DNA of 64,000 nucleotides from Salvia splendens. Taxonomy: Eukaryota > Streptophyta > Magnoliopsida > Lamiales > Lamiaceae. The stretch covers positions 1,364,001 to 1,428,000 of the forward strand of contig NC_056049.1 of NCBI RefSeq assembly GCF_004379255.2, in the 5' to 3' direction. Position numbers and translations under genes: made by a program. A model generated the notes under the pieces. The model was not told where the DNA came from. It worked only from the letters and a program-made list of their open reading frames with translations, and did not search any database. Each line of letters opens with the position of its first letter. The stretch's first letter is position 1. Below, piece after piece: positions 1 through 12,996 of the stretch.

Positions 1-984
1 GTCAAAAGATGGTATTCATCTTCAAATTACAATCTTTCTTGGATTTAATTAATATACATATTTTTTGATGAATGGAAAAATGCTCTAGCCAAAGATTGAC
101 GAGCTAGTACATGGGCCTATTGGGCTCTCAACAAAGCCCGATTTAGCCTACTTTACACTTTATATCGAAAGCCAGGCTAAAAAACTGGTGGGCCTAACAT
201 AGCCCATATATACCCCTATTTTTTTTTCTTTAATCAGACACTAAAACTTGAGCCTATTGTTATACTTTATAGATACAAGATACTCCTACATATCATAAAT
301 TTCCAAATTAGTATATATACAAAGAATTTCAAATAATTGTCCAATAACTATAGAAACAAAATATTACATATAGTATGGATATTTAGGAATCAAACTCAAT
401 TAGATATATAAAGCGGCATAGCATATAATGGGCCTAATAACCAATAAGATGTTTCAATTATTATAGGTGATCATATGACAATTTAAATGAGTTTAATCAC
501 AATATTTCCACGTGGGCTCTTGTAATTGGGCAAATCATATTGTGAAACGAATTTTATACATGGGATTAGTTCGGCCGTGCTAATGATAGTCTAATGATAT
601 TTAGTTACTGAAGATTAACTTGTCAGATTAAATTGGCCAAATATCATCCAAAATTAATTTTATCATAAGGAAAGACTCATGCATGAAAACTATTATGAGT
701 GATATTGTTTCGAGATTAAGGACTAGTAAAACTCAATTTTACCTATAAGTACGGATGTACCTATAAGTACTTCATCCGTATCACATAAGTGAGATGTATT
801 TCTTTTTGGACCATCTTATTATAAGTGAGACTTTTCTTTTATGGCGAAAAAACAATACTTTCTCTCTCTCTCTTACTTTATTCTTTCTCGTACTTTTTCT
901 CTTTACTTTTTTCTCACTTCTACTTTATTTTCATTTCATTTAACCACTAAACACCATTACCTAAAAACATATGCTTAAAAGAAA
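1..984. other. AT-rich intergenic DNA, no gene seen
   Basis: No open frame with recognisable family features was seen on either strand. The stretch is AT-rich, with pyrimidine-rich runs around 855-930. It is distal upstream sequence of the ethylene receptor gene. Confidence 0.6.
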
Positions 985-986
985 TA

Positions 987-1250
987 CTCCCTCTGTTTCC
1001 TCATAATTGAGGAGAAACTTTTAGGCACAGAGTTTTAAAAAGGGATGTTGAGTGTGTTAAATAAATGTGTTAAAAAAGTAAGACATAGAAAAAGTAGAGA
1101 TAATAAAGTAAAAAGCGAATAAAGTAGAGAGAATAAAGTAAGAGAGAGTCAAATAAGAAAGAGAAAAAAGTTACTATATATGAAAATGACTCAACTATGA
1201 GGAACTTCCCGAAATGAAAAAATGGCTCAACTATAAAGAAATGTAGAGAG
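987..1250. mobile_element. Stowaway-like MITE
   Basis: A 264-bp element with imperfect terminal inverted repeats. The left end begins ctccctctgtttcctcat and the right end is a degenerate complement ending tgtagagag. Both ends are flanked by the dinucleotide TA (985-986 and 1251-1252), the Stowaway/Tc1-mariner target duplication. No coding capacity. It lies about 0.9 kb upstream of the inferred ethylene receptor leader. Confidence 0.65.
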
Positions 1251-3004
1251 TATGTCACATTAGATGGAATGAAGGGACTACTACTTTAGCATTATTTTCC
1301 AGAAGCATGTCTTATCTGAAGTGGAACACAGTGTTGTGTTGAGTTAAACAAGAAAAATAAAGTAAATGAGACAGTAGAGTAAAATTTTTATTTTAAAAAT
1401 TATGTCATTTTAATTGGGATGCTAAAAAATGAATCACCAATTAAAGAAATGCATAATTATGTAAAATAGATTGTACTACGGAGTATATATAAATATTAAG
1501 AAATTATAAAATTTGATAGTAGTGTGAGAAAATGTTAGAACTACAAGTGAAGTAAAGTTAAAATAAGAAAGTCATAATTAAATAGTTAGAATTACAAAAT
1601 TGAAAACATGAATAGAATAAAACAATAAATAACTATATAAAAGAAAACTTTTCAACACAAACAAATAGTAGTACTAAATAATTTTAAAAAGTCACCTAAC
1701 ATATCTGCCAATTATTTTTTTGCCATCTCCACTCGTGGAATAAAAATCTAGTAAGTGGAAATTAACTATTCCAAACTTTTCTATTTTTAAATACAACCAC
1801 CCAAACTTTTCCACATTTTTTTAGTACTATATTTTTTATATTTTTAAATACAACTATTGCAAACTGCTAACTACCCAAAAAGGAAACGGCGTAAAATCAA
1901 ATAATTCAGACACACCCACCTTATTTCGCTACCGTCACAACCCAGTCAATCACCTACCGTTTCGATCTCTCACTTCTAACAACAATCAACGGTGTTAAAT
2001 GACAGTCACGTAATAAAATATAACAGCACGGTCTGTTTATCATCCCCGGCAAATCCATGGTACGTGGACGCATTCTTTCTCTCTCCCTCTCTAAAAAAGA
2101 AGTTTTAAACAACAAGCCATTAAAGAAAAGCTTAAGATGCTGTTGCTGCGTTTAGCTAATAATGTAGATATGCTGCTAATATTTGACCACATTCATCCCC
2201 TCACTTCTCAATTGCCGGAGCTCATTCCGATCAATTCAGAGGCGGATTGTAGGCTCGGTGAGTTTGCTGCTTTGCTTATTCCCTTTTTACTTCGTTTTTA
2301 TTGAATTTGGATCGACTGTGTTGCTTGGATCTGAATCATGTTCATTGATCTCGGATTACAAAAATTAAGAGTGTGATTCGTGTATTGGTTGATGAGAATC
2401 GGAGTTGACTGTGGAAAATGCTGCAAATTTTAAATTGGGGGTAAAATTAAAAATGCGGATTTTGAATTGGGGATGATCAAATGTGTAGAAAGGTTTTGGA
2501 TGAGTTTCTGTTCATTTCCAACATTTGAAAGATGATATTTCGATTTAGTTGAGCTGATTTATTGGGTGTGATTGAGCTGTAATTTGACCTAATTAAGTTA
2601 CTTGTTTAAGCCAGCTAAAAGTAAGTACAGAGATGTGATCATAAGTTTGTTTGCTGGATTAAACGATTTTATCGACAACGGTTCTTCGTTTCCAGCATTT
2701 TCGTGTTTAGCTATCAGCAAAAGATGAAGATATTGATTTAGTTGATTGATTGGTTGTGATTGAGCAGTAATTTGACCTAGTAAAGTTACTTGTTAAATGT
2801 GGCAGTGCCAACTAAAAGTAAGTAGAGAGACGTGATCATAAGTTCGTTAGCTGGATTAAACGATTTCATCAGCGAAGGAGTAGTATTCGTTTCATAGTAT
2901 AGCACTGATTTTAGACTTCATTGAGCTTATATCCGTTTATGCTTTCTGTTTGCTGCTTCAGTTGCATTGAGAGAGGACTGAAAAGATTCCAGTAACTTCG
3001 AAAA

Positions 3005-5231
3005 ATGGATTGTAACTGCTTTGAGTCACCATGGCCACCGGATGACTTGTTGATGAAGTATCAGTATATATCTGATTTCTTCATTGCGTTGGCGTATTTC
3101 TCGATCCCTTTGGAGTTGATATACTTTGTCAAGAAATCTGCTGTTTTTCCTTATAGATGGGTGCTCGTGCAGTTTGGGGCTTTTATTGTTCTTTGTGGAG
3201 CGACGCACCTGATAAATTTATGGACGTTTAATATGCACACGAGGACTGTGGCACTTGTAATGACTACTGCCAAGATGTTGACGGCTGCTGTGTCGTGCGC
3301 GACAGCCCTTATGCTAGTGCATATCATCCCGGATCTGTTGAGTGTCAAAACGAGGGAGCTGATTTTGAAGAATAAGGCGGCGGAGCTGGATAGAGAGATG
3401 GGGTTGATTCGTACGCAGGAAGAGACAGGTAGGCATGTTCGGATGCTAACTCATGAAATCAGAAGCACTCTTGATAGGCATACGATACTGAAGACTACGC
3501 TTGTTGAGCTCGGGAGGATGTTGGGTTTGGAAGAGTGCGCTTTGTGGATGCCGACACGGACAGGGCTGGAGCTCCACCTTTCGTACACGCTCCGCCACCA
3601 GAATCCGGTTGGGTTGACCGTGCCGATACAGCTCCCTGTGATCAATCAAGTTTTCAATACGAGTCGTGCTGTGAAAATCTCTCCGAACTCGCCTGTTGCC
3701 CGGCTTCGACCTGCTGGACAATACATGCCAGGGGATGTGGTTGCTGTGCGCGTTCCGCTCCTTCATCTGTCCAATTTCCAGATCCATGATTGGCCGGAAC
3801 TGTCTACTAAAAGATACGCGTTGATGGTTTTGATGCTCCCTTCGGACAGTGCTAGGCAGTGGCACGCACATGAGTTGGAGCTTGTTGAAGTGGTGGCGGA
3901 CCAGGTTTGCCTCGTCTCTTCCTCTTAATATCTTAGGCTTACGATCATTTGATGAATGATGTCTCTCCGTATATCAGGTCGCTGTTGCTCTCTCCCACGC
4001 TGCAATTTTGGAAGAGTCGATGAGGGCAAGAGATCTTCTTATGGAACAGAATGTTGCCCTGGATCTGGCGAGAAGAGAAGCAGAGACCGCTGTGCGTGCC
4101 CGCAACGATTTCCTGGCCGTCATGAACCACGAAATGAGAACTCCTATTCATGCTATAATTGCTCTTTCATCCTTATTACTAGAAACCGAGCTCTCACCTG
4201 AGCAGCGTCTAATGGTTGAAACGGTCCTTAAGAGCAGTAACCTCTTGGCTACCCTTATCAACGACGTATTGGAACTCTCGAGGCTTGAAGATGGCAGCCT
4301 TCAACTTGAGATAGGGACGTTCAACCTTCATTCACTTTTTAGAGAGGTAGGTTTATTCACCATTTTGTAAATGGTATTAAAAAAACGTTCAATTTTTCAT
4401 GGTAACCGCTTCTTGTTGCAGGTCCTTAATTTGATAAAACCTATTGCTTCCGTGAAAAATTTACATGTTACGTTGAATTTGTCCCCTGATTTGATTGAAC
4501 ATGCCGTTGGTGATGAAAAACGGCTTATGCAAGTTCTTCTCAATGTCGTTGGGAATGCTATAAAGTTCACAAAAGAAGGAGGCATCTCAGTATCTGCTTT
4601 CGTTGCAAAGTCCGACTCTCTAAGAGATCCTCGAGCCCCGGACTTTTTCCCTGTACCTAGTGACAACCACTTCTATTTGCGTGTAGAGGTTGTTTCTGAT
4701 GGAAGTACTTAATTCTGTTTATTCTCCTGAGTGTTTAACAACTGGTTGTTCCTATTTTCAGGTGAAAGATACTGGTGCAGGAATCAACCCGCAAGATGTC
4801 CCTAAGCTATTCACAAAATTCGTGCAGAGCCAACCGCTTAGTACCAAAAATTCCGGCGGCAGTGGCATTGGCCTAGCCATTTGTAAGAGGTGATAACTTA
4901 TAGACTATAGTATTTCATAATCCTTCCACAACAATATTCGTTTTTTACCTAACTCATAAAACTCCGCCGTATTAACTGTCTGAAATTGGTTTGTTGTGTA
5001 ATCAGGTTTGTGAATCTCATGGAAGGGCACATTCGGGTGGAGAGTGAAGGTCTTGGCAGGGGCTCCACTGCGATCTTCATCGTTAAACTCGGAGTTCCTG
5101 GTCGCCTAAATGAGTCCAAGCTTCCGTTGTTGCACAAAGGCCCTGGGAATCAAGCGAAGCAAAACTTCTCGGGGGTTAAAGTTGTTGTGATGGATGATAA
5201 TAGGTTAGTAATACATGCACTCTTCGAGTAG
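3005..5231 (+). CDS. ETR1: Subfamily I ethylene receptor (ETR1-type) lacking most of the receiver domain
   Basis: Membrane ethylene receptor and negative regulator of ethylene signalling. Coding exons: 3005-3904, 3978-4346, 4422-4688, 4762-4889, 5006-5203; a 5'UTR intron is likely at 2258-2961. The predicted protein has about 620-629 residues. Visible parts: N-terminal Cys3/Cys5 for the disulfide dimer; three membrane helices with Cys64 and His68, the copper/ethylene-binding pair; a GAF region; and a histidine kinase core with H box ([12 protein letters not shown], His351), N box ([10 protein letters not shown]), G1 (DTGAGI), F (FTKF) and G2 (GSGIGLAI). The last exon enters the receiver domain (VKVVVMDDN) and then fails. 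Reading through the donor stops at 5229-5231; splicing to the AG at 5476 gives a stop after two codons. The phospho-accepting Asp region of ETR1 is not found downstream. ETR1 orthologues have about 738 residues, so this resembles the length of ERS1. The frame is otherwise intact, so an ERS-like function is plausible. Confidence 0.9.
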
Positions 5232-5370
5232 TCATATCTTCTTCGTCTTGCATTTTTGTCGATTTTTTTGTTCTAGCACCAATATGTCTCTTTCTGTTAG
5301 TTATCTCTGGTGCTTGTGGTTGTACAACACCATACTTGTGTCGTTTGGATGCAACATACTGCGCTGAACA

Positions 5371-5430
5371 ACACTGCATAAAATCTCGTACCAAACAAGA
5401 AGTGTGTCGCTTTGTGTGGGACGGACGGGG
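5371..5430. repeat. Right half of a Stowaway-like MITE in the receptor 3' region
   Basis: The stretch contains the usual right-half signature of the local Stowaway elements: an aaaatctcgtacc segment, a gtgtgtcgc segment, then tgggacggacgggg followed by TA at 5431-5432. No matching left terminus was seen upstream. It sits where the missing receiver exon of the ethylene receptor would be expected, so an insertion plus deletion may have removed that exon (inference). Confidence 0.45.
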
Positions 5431-5649
5431 TATTTTTTTGTATAGTCATTTTGATGTACATTTGATGTGTTTTCAGCTTATAGCATGGATACTGTCTTGA
5501 AACTCGATAACGGTAGAAAGGGGAAGTGCTGAGGTGTGGCGAAACGTGAAATATGTTGTGTGCCAATTGCAGCCTCTCGATGGTTGCAGCGGATTGATAG
5601 TCACACAAGCTCTCGAAGATGAGGATTGAGTTGCTTGTTGATGATGCAA

Positions 5650-8100
5650 AGAAAGGTAGATGAGCTCAGTTTGATTTTGTAAAGTTCTGTGTAATCCATG
5701 TTTAGTTATTTTCTTGATAATATGTTAGAATTTGATGGTTTGAGGAGTTTTAGTTATTGGGAAAATCAGGCCTGCATTTATTTATATCAAGTGATTAGAT
5801 TATGATTGTTTTGGCAAGTTTGGAATTTTCAGACTTGAGAGATCATTTTAGTGAGATATTATACCTTGCTATTTGGCTTTTATTTTTTGTACAATTTAGT
5901 GCCCATGTTATCGTGTGCATATGGCTGTAATTCTTTCATTATCATTGTTACTTTCATTTATAATAACTATCACTTTTTATATATTGCAATATTATTTGTT
6001 AAATGAACCATAGATTGATCTGAGTCATGGGATGTGTTTAGATCAAATTCGGGGCATGTTTGGGGCTGACTTGGGCTCGGGGGTGCTTGGACCGAGTTTG
6101 CTCTGGGTCGACCGAGCCCGGCCGACCCATAAGGGTGCGCACGTAGGAGTGTTTATCATCATTTTATAAGCTTAATTATAGTTGCTTTTAGCTCAATTAA
6201 TAAAATTGAATATTAAATTATAAATTTTCAGTTTCTCTTCATTGTTTTATCCGTGTATAAAATGATACTATTGATATTTTTGGTGATGCTGAAATAGTAT
6301 TTTTTTTCATTAAAATAAAAAAGAAATGAAACGAAAAAAAGAAAAAGATTTTAAATAATGGCGTTACATGTATCACCAGATATTGATCAAGTCGTTAAAT
6401 TTAAATAACTATTAGTATTAAACTTTGATACTACTATTAGTTATCCTGTCATTTGTATAGTTTTGACAAAATTTTCTATCTTGACTGTGGAATACTTCTT
6501 TCATAATTGCTTTAGTATTTAAATAAAACTAAGAGGACAAATACTATATATTAATTTCTTTGACCTTGAGAAATAATTTTGGCAGACATCCTACCAAATT
6601 TCTAAGTCAAAAGTTGGACTTTCTTGGAGTATAAAACACGCCATTGAGCAGTCACTAAATTAATAGTAGTAAATAAAATGGTTACAATTATACTTTAAAA
6701 AATAGTTTAATTTTATAAACTAGTCTAATTGGAATAGGACTTGGAAGTGTGTTCAAACTAACTATAAAATATTAACTTAGTCTCCTTGAGGTTTAAAGTT
6801 TATTAGTACTGATTTATTTGAGGTAATTTCTTCTAAATAAGAATAGTCTAAATGAAATATGTTGTGTGTAATTGTTGTTGACTGTAAGAAAATTAGAAAA
6901 TTTCTATATTTACATTCATCACATATGTAGATTCATAACATAATAGAACAGAACCCATCTACTAATTCGGATCTCAACCATCAAATGTAATCTGGGTTAG
7001 AGATAGTCTCATGTGATGACGTCGTCAAATAATCCAAGCACCAAAATATATAAAGGTAGTTGATAATTTTCTTTTAAAGATAGTCTACTCGCACCAAAAT
7101 AAATTTCTTTTGGCGATAATCTCTATGATGATAATTGATCATTTTAATAAAAGCTCATAAAGACTTGTGTAAGAGCGTGCGTACTGTATAACTGTTTCAA
7201 CGAGAATGTGTCAACGATCTTACGAATTTTTTTACAATAACAGATCTACGTCAGCGCAAAAACGTTATCGCTTGAGTACACATAAATTGATATTTATTAG
7301 TACTTTGTAGTACTAGTAATACCTACTCCATCTGTCCCATTAGAAATGCAACATTTTCCTTTTTAGATTGTCACACTAAAAATGAAATGTTTCCTAAAAT
7401 AGAAACAACGTCCTCTCTACTTTTTAATCTCTCTTACTTTACTCTCTCTTCATTAACTCACAAAACAACACTGCATAAAATCGCATGTGAGCATGCGATG
7501 AAGCTATATTTTTCCAAACTAGTTGCGCATGTCTATATGCTGAATTCTACATAATGAATTCTTCTTAATTAGTCGATAGATAAGCAGCAAATAAAACTTA
7601 GATACATAAAAAAACATACGTCAAAAATCCTGATCACCTTCTCATCACACTTTCATAGCCCATTATCCAATATCCTATTTAACAATACTTTCAAATCTCC
7701 TAGCTCATTTACCCTCACTTTCGCGACTTATTCAGTAGTAGAAGGAACGAAATTCAGTACTAGAAGGAACGAAACGAAAGTAATTCAACAGGGAATGAAA
7801 AAGACGAGAACAATAGACAAAATAGTCGGCACTCGAAATACTGCTAGGTGCACCACAGTCCATCGAAGTATACTCGACGACGACACGACACGACATAAAA
7901 CGACATCGACTATTCCCACTATATATTTTTGTCACAATCTCCAATAAAAAAATTTCCCGAATAAAAGTGGAGTGCACATCTATCATTTCATTACAACATC
8001 ATAATGAGATGCTTGTAAGGAAATGAAATTTATCAATCCCAATAAAAAGGAGTCAGTTATTAGTGATGAAAGCCATATCCTGTCACTCACAAAAACCAAT
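5650..8100. other. Intergenic region, no gene seen
   Basis: AT-rich spacer between the ethylene receptor and the PABP-interacting protein gene. A Stowaway-like left end (ctccatctgtcccatt) begins near 7325 without a convincing right end. The predicted ORFs are short and show no family features. Confidence 0.5.
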
Positions 8101-8113
8101 TTCCCTTTTAATT

Positions 8114-8115
<2 letters not shown>

Positions 8116-8155
<40 letters not shown>
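8116..8155 (+). repeat. (CT)n microsatellite upstream of the PAM2/RRM gene
   Basis: An uninterrupted CT run of about 40 bases, with a shorter CT run near 8320-8334. It lies about 370 bp upstream of the chosen ATG, so it is in the promoter or 5' leader. Pyrimidine-rich patches near plant transcription starts are common. A regulatory role is inference. Confidence 0.7.
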
Positions 8156-8158
<3 letters not shown>

Positions 8159-8526
8159 GTTAGCATGCACCGACTCTCTCTAACGAACAAGAATAACAAA
8201 AAGAAAAAAGCCAAAGCAAAGGGCCACCTGTTGATTCATTCCATAAACCACCATTGCCACTTGTGATCAAGAATTTTGCCTCAGAAAAAAAAACCCTTTA
8301 AAAACATTGCACCTCTCCCCCTCTCTCTCTCTCTCACCACATTCCTCCCATTGCCGCTCCATTCAATCGTGAGAGAATCTCTCTAGATAAGGGGGCTCTT
8401 TTTGATCGATCCCTATATTTAATTGGGAAACAATAAGATTGGGTTTTTATGAAGAGAGAAGTGAAAAAGGAGTGATCTTTAATCCTTTCCTCACTGCCCC
8501 TTTTTGATTCTTCAATTTTTTCGGAA

Positions 8527-11473
8527 ATGGAGTTAGCTGCTGTTGCTGTGGAGCCTTCATCAGTGGAGGATTTTGGGAATTCTAATTCGGAGGGCTCTGA
8601 TGGTGTGAACGAATCTGGTTTGAATCCGAATGTGGATTCGAAATCGGAGCTGGAAATGAAGGAGATTGTGGATATGTTGAAGAAGCTGGAGCTGAATCCC
8701 TTGGCGAAGGAGTTCTTTCCTTCTTCGTATCAACAGATTCACAATGGTGCTTACAATTTGCATATGGATTTTGGGAATGGGGGTTTCCCAAATCACAGAA
8801 GGGTATATGAATTTGATTCTTTAATTGGTTTTTGATGGTGTATTTTGCTTTTTTTTTTTGGTCTTTCTTAATATTGATTTTGAGTGGAATTTTTGTAGTT
8901 GATGGAATTCAGTTTTGTTGTTTATTTGATTTCTAGAAGAAAAGGAGAAATACCATTTTTGAGGTGTGTTGATTGAGAGTGGTTGAATTTGTGATGGGAT
9001 TCTTGAGTTCTTTTCCTTTAGCATTAATTTGGGGGCTGTTTCTCATTCTTGAAGAAGTGTTTTATGTTCTGATATCTTGTTGATGATCTTGTGTTGATAG
9101 TTCTGGTTTTTTTCCAGTAATTTGTTGGCCTATTTCTTGTTGTGGACTGTGATATTGGTTTCTTGTCTTTGTTCATTTTGATTTTGAGTGAAATTTTTAT
9201 AGTTGCTGGAATTCAGTTATGTTATTTCTTTGATTACTGAAAGAAAAGGAGAATTCTCATTTTGGGCTGTGGAATGAGAGTGATTGAATTTGTGATTAGA
9301 TTCTTTCCTTTTGGAATTTTTGGGCTGTGGAATGAGAGTGATTGAATTTGGTGGCCTTTTTTCTCATTCTTGAAGAAGTGTTTTATGTTCTGATATCTTG
9401 TATGTGGACGATTGTTTTGACCCAATTTTTTCCAGTAATTCTGTCAAGAAACAAACTTGTGGTTATTGAAGTGAATTTGGCAATTGGTCGTAACTATAAA
9501 GATGTATTTTAAACCAATTTTCATCATTTTATTGTTGTTATAGCTACCAAGGTTCGTTTATATGTCACTAGTCATAGCCAGTTGTTTGCTTGCCTATTTG
9601 AATATAGAGGTTATAGTGCTTCACTGTTGATTCGAACCTCCTTTCCCGTTGGATATGTTTCTTGATCATGATTTATGTAAAATTTAGTGATCGTATAGTT
9701 TCCTGATGTCTTAAGTAGTCCGAACCATTTATCAGCAGTCACCGAATTGCTACTTGTACATGTAGTGTTTCCTGATGATGTTTTGTTCTACTTTCTGTTG
9801 TCAGAGAAGAAATAACTACGACCAGGGTAAGAAGAGAATGAACGGCAGAGCTTTTAAAGCTCAAAGAGAAGAGAGTATTAGACGAACTGTTTATGTCTCA
9901 GACATTGATCACAATGTAAGTGAAGATACTAACTTCATCGTATTGCATCATTTTCGAAACTCTTGTTCATATGGTTTTCCTACATTCAGATCTCCGAGGA
10001 GCAGCTTGCTGCGTTATTCAGCAGCTTTGGACAGGTACGTTTCTCTGCTCGTTTGTTCTCTAATGTACCTATGGTGCTCGCTAAAGCATACAATGAATCT
10101 CCGTAGTTATATGCAACGAGGGCATTTTTAACTCAATCTTTGTATAATAAACGTCTGATATTTTTGATGGCTTTTATGAAAGTCACCGCGACGCCATATA
10201 CATGATTTACGGTTTGGAACTTTTGCTTCGGAACATGGATAAGTTCATGCTTCGATCCAATTTTATAATAGAAAAAGGAACAACGTGACCACCTCAACAT
10301 ATTAGAACTATGAGAAAGTATCTTGTTTATGATAAAATGTCCATCACGTCTGATATGTCGTTATGGGGATCTTGATATCTCCTCTTATCTGCTTTACAGG
10401 TGGCTGATTGTCGAGTTTGTGGTGATCCACACTCCAATCTTCGCTTTGCTTTTGTAGAATTTTCTGATCAGTGTAAGCTTTCAATTTTTCTTGTGGAGCA
10501 GCTTCATTCGCGTTTGATCTTGTAGACAATATTTATCGCTCATGTGATTGATTCCAACAGATTCCGCTCGAGCTGCTCTGGTTCTCAATGGTACGGTTTT
10601 GGGTTTCTCTACTGTCAAGGTTTTGCCTTCTAAAACGGCCATTCTTCCCGTGAACCCGACTTTCCTTCCCCAGGTAAGAAGCATTGTTAACTCTCGACAT
10701 CTCACTACCATCTTTCTCGCGTTACGTACTGAATTCATATTATAATAAATTCTGCCACACACACTTCAACAGTCGGAAGATGAGCTTGAGATGTGTGCCC
10801 GGACAGTCTACTGCACTAACATTGATAAGAAGGTAAACGTTCCACATTTCCTTCTCGACCGCCTCTTAGTTTCACTAATAATAGCACGTTGGGTTATGTC
10901 AACGGATGTCAAAAAATGAAATCATGTTTCGTAAATTCACACGATACATGTTTTCCTGAGCAGGTTACTCAAATTGACGTCAAGAATTTCTTTGAAGCAA
11001 GATGTGGTGAGGTATGCATACGAGTCACAGAACGAGCTGCGTTTTTGCATATGTTTTGGCTTGATGTCGTCTATTTATCAGATAATTCACTTCATTGCAG
11101 GTCTCCCGCTTAAGGCTCTTAGGCGATCAGATGCACTCTACTCGAATTGCTTTTGTCGAATTCAAAATGGTACATTGCCAGTGTTTCATTTCTATATCTC
11201 CATAGTCGACATGATTCAAATCGCCATATCTTATTGTGAGTGTTTCAAAATTTGCAGGCCGAGAGCGCTTTACTGGCCCTCGACTGTTGTGGTGAAATGC
11301 TGGGTTCTCAGCGGATCAGGTATGCATACGGCGTCTTTGTTCTAACTCGGGGCTTTGGAAAATTAGCAAACTGTTTTTTTATAGCAAGTTTGACAACATT
11401 TTGCAGGATTAGTCCTTCGAAAACACCTGTGAGGCCACGGCTCCCTCGCCCCGGGATGGAATACGCACACTAA
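8527..11473 (+). CDS. PAM2-motif, two-RRM PABP-interacting protein (CID8-13 group)
   Basis: Member of the CTC-interacting-domain family, RNA-binding proteins that contact the MLLE domain of poly(A)-binding protein. Coding exons: 8527-8802, 9805-9915, 9990-10034, 10400-10472, 10561-10673, 10773-10832, 10964-11011, 11101-11169, 11258-11319, 11407-11473. They total 924 nt and close in frame at 307 residues. The PAM2 motif (LNPLAKEFFPSS) is at about residues 56-67. A basic linker follows (QGKKRMNGRAFKAQRE). RRM1 starts near residue 118 (RTVYVSDID, RNP1-like LRFAFVEF) and RRM2 near 215 (RTVYCTNID, RNP1-like TRIAFVEF). The C-terminus is short (RLPRPGMEYAH). The start is the first ATG in frame with PAM2. 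Intron 1 is about 1 kb and the others are short. The gene appears intact; which CID paralogue it is cannot be settled here. Confidence 0.9.
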
Positions 11474-12090
11474 CTCGAGCTTCTCGTTTCAGATGGAAAA
11501 CCGGAATGCCGGTGTTGCTGGGACACATTAGTTTCTTCTTGCCAAATTTAGTTTCTTTGACAGTAGTTATTATGTTTTTGAGATGGAACTGTGCATACTA
11601 TAAAGAATTTGCCTGTGTTTTATTTTATGTGCATTTGCAATTTTTCATTCCAAATATCTTTTCATAAATGGTGATTAAATCTGATACGTGTGCAAATCAT
11701 ATTTCTCATATTATTTTCTTATCCAAATATAAATCATTTTATATGAAAAAATAGCATAGTAATTTTTATACTTTAAAAAAGTCAGTCAGTTATTTATGAT
11801 TTAATTATATAAACCAGAGTTTATCAGAATATCAAAATAAATTTAACTAAATTCGTCATGGTTTTTTTACAATGAACCATAATTTTACGAATAAAGCAAA
11901 AAACCAAAAAAACAAAAACAAATTCAGGTTCAATGGAGAAAAAACGTACTAGTAATAAAAAAAAAGAAATAAATGAAATTTTTTCTTGCATGGATTATGA
12001 CATGGTAATGGCGATAATATGCACGTGTGGCATTTCTCTCCTCTCTTCCTTAAATTCTCCGAACCCACAGAGAAAACGAGATCCGCCATC
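11474..12090. other. 3' UTR and intergenic spacer
   Basis: The first part is the 3' untranslated region of the PAM2/RRM gene. The rest is AT-rich and has no gene. It leads into the inferred 5' leader exon of the SCD2-like gene, which appears to end at a GT donor at 12164. Confidence 0.5.
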
Positions 12091-12996
12091 GTCCATCGAC
12101 ACACATAGATATATATATGAAAACACAAGAATTTTGATAATTTTCTCCCCAAATTTCCACAAGGTACGGTGTGTTTCACCTGCATCATAACGCATTCATT
12201 GTATTTGTCGAAATGCCAGAACCCTTTTGTAGGAAATCGAAGCTGAATTGATTCATTGTAGGTACCCACAAATGTGGATCTTTTCTTGATCAAAGATCGT
12301 TTTTTTATTCTGATTGATTTTATGGAAATGATGTGTTAAGAAATAGTGTCCCTTTGTTTGGCCTCCTAGCTAGATTTCCTCATTAGGGTTCGATTCTTCA
12401 CACATCACAAAATTAGTGAGTTTACTATTAACAATTAGTAGTTCTATAGCTTTCTTGAATCCAAGGTATTCTTTAGTTAGTTGAAAGAGAACAACATAGT
12501 CATTTGTAGTGAGAACTCACTTAAATATGACATCTTGGTTGATTTTATGTAAAATCTTGATGCATTAATCAGAGATATATTCGTGTTTATAGTAGAATTC
12601 TTTAATTTCATGGTAGAGATTGTGGGAATTTTTCGTTTTTGGTAGAATGTAGGTGTGCTATATGTATGTATCCGGCCTTTTCTAGACAACGATAGTGCAT
12701 TTTTTGTCGTTTTATTGCGAATCTGGTGTGGCTTTAGAAGTGAGAGAGCTCATAATGTTGCCTTTTAAAGGTAGTCTACTTATGAAAAAGTAATTGAATT
12801 CTTCAACTGGTGGAAATTAGTTAGATTCAATATGGTATAGACTAACTCATAATGAAATTAATCGAAGAAGCGCTGAAGATTGAGATAGTATATTCTAGGA
12901 TTGCGTTTAGGGGAGGTTTCGTTAGTATCATCGCTTTGTAATGCTTCGTCTGTTGTTTACAGACAGAGGAAAGGAGTCTTTTCGGGAGTTTCCATC

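Noticed and set aside
5477..5640. Possible final exon of the ethylene receptor with the receiver domain
   Set aside because: The acceptor at 5476 leads to a stop after two codons, and no frame in 5230-5700 shows receiver motifs such as the phospho-Asp block.
12901..12996. Upstream extension of the SCD2-like first exon
   Set aside because: It begins at a non-ATG codon and crosses an AG acceptor at 12961-12962; the ATG at 12997 fits the family N-terminus better.
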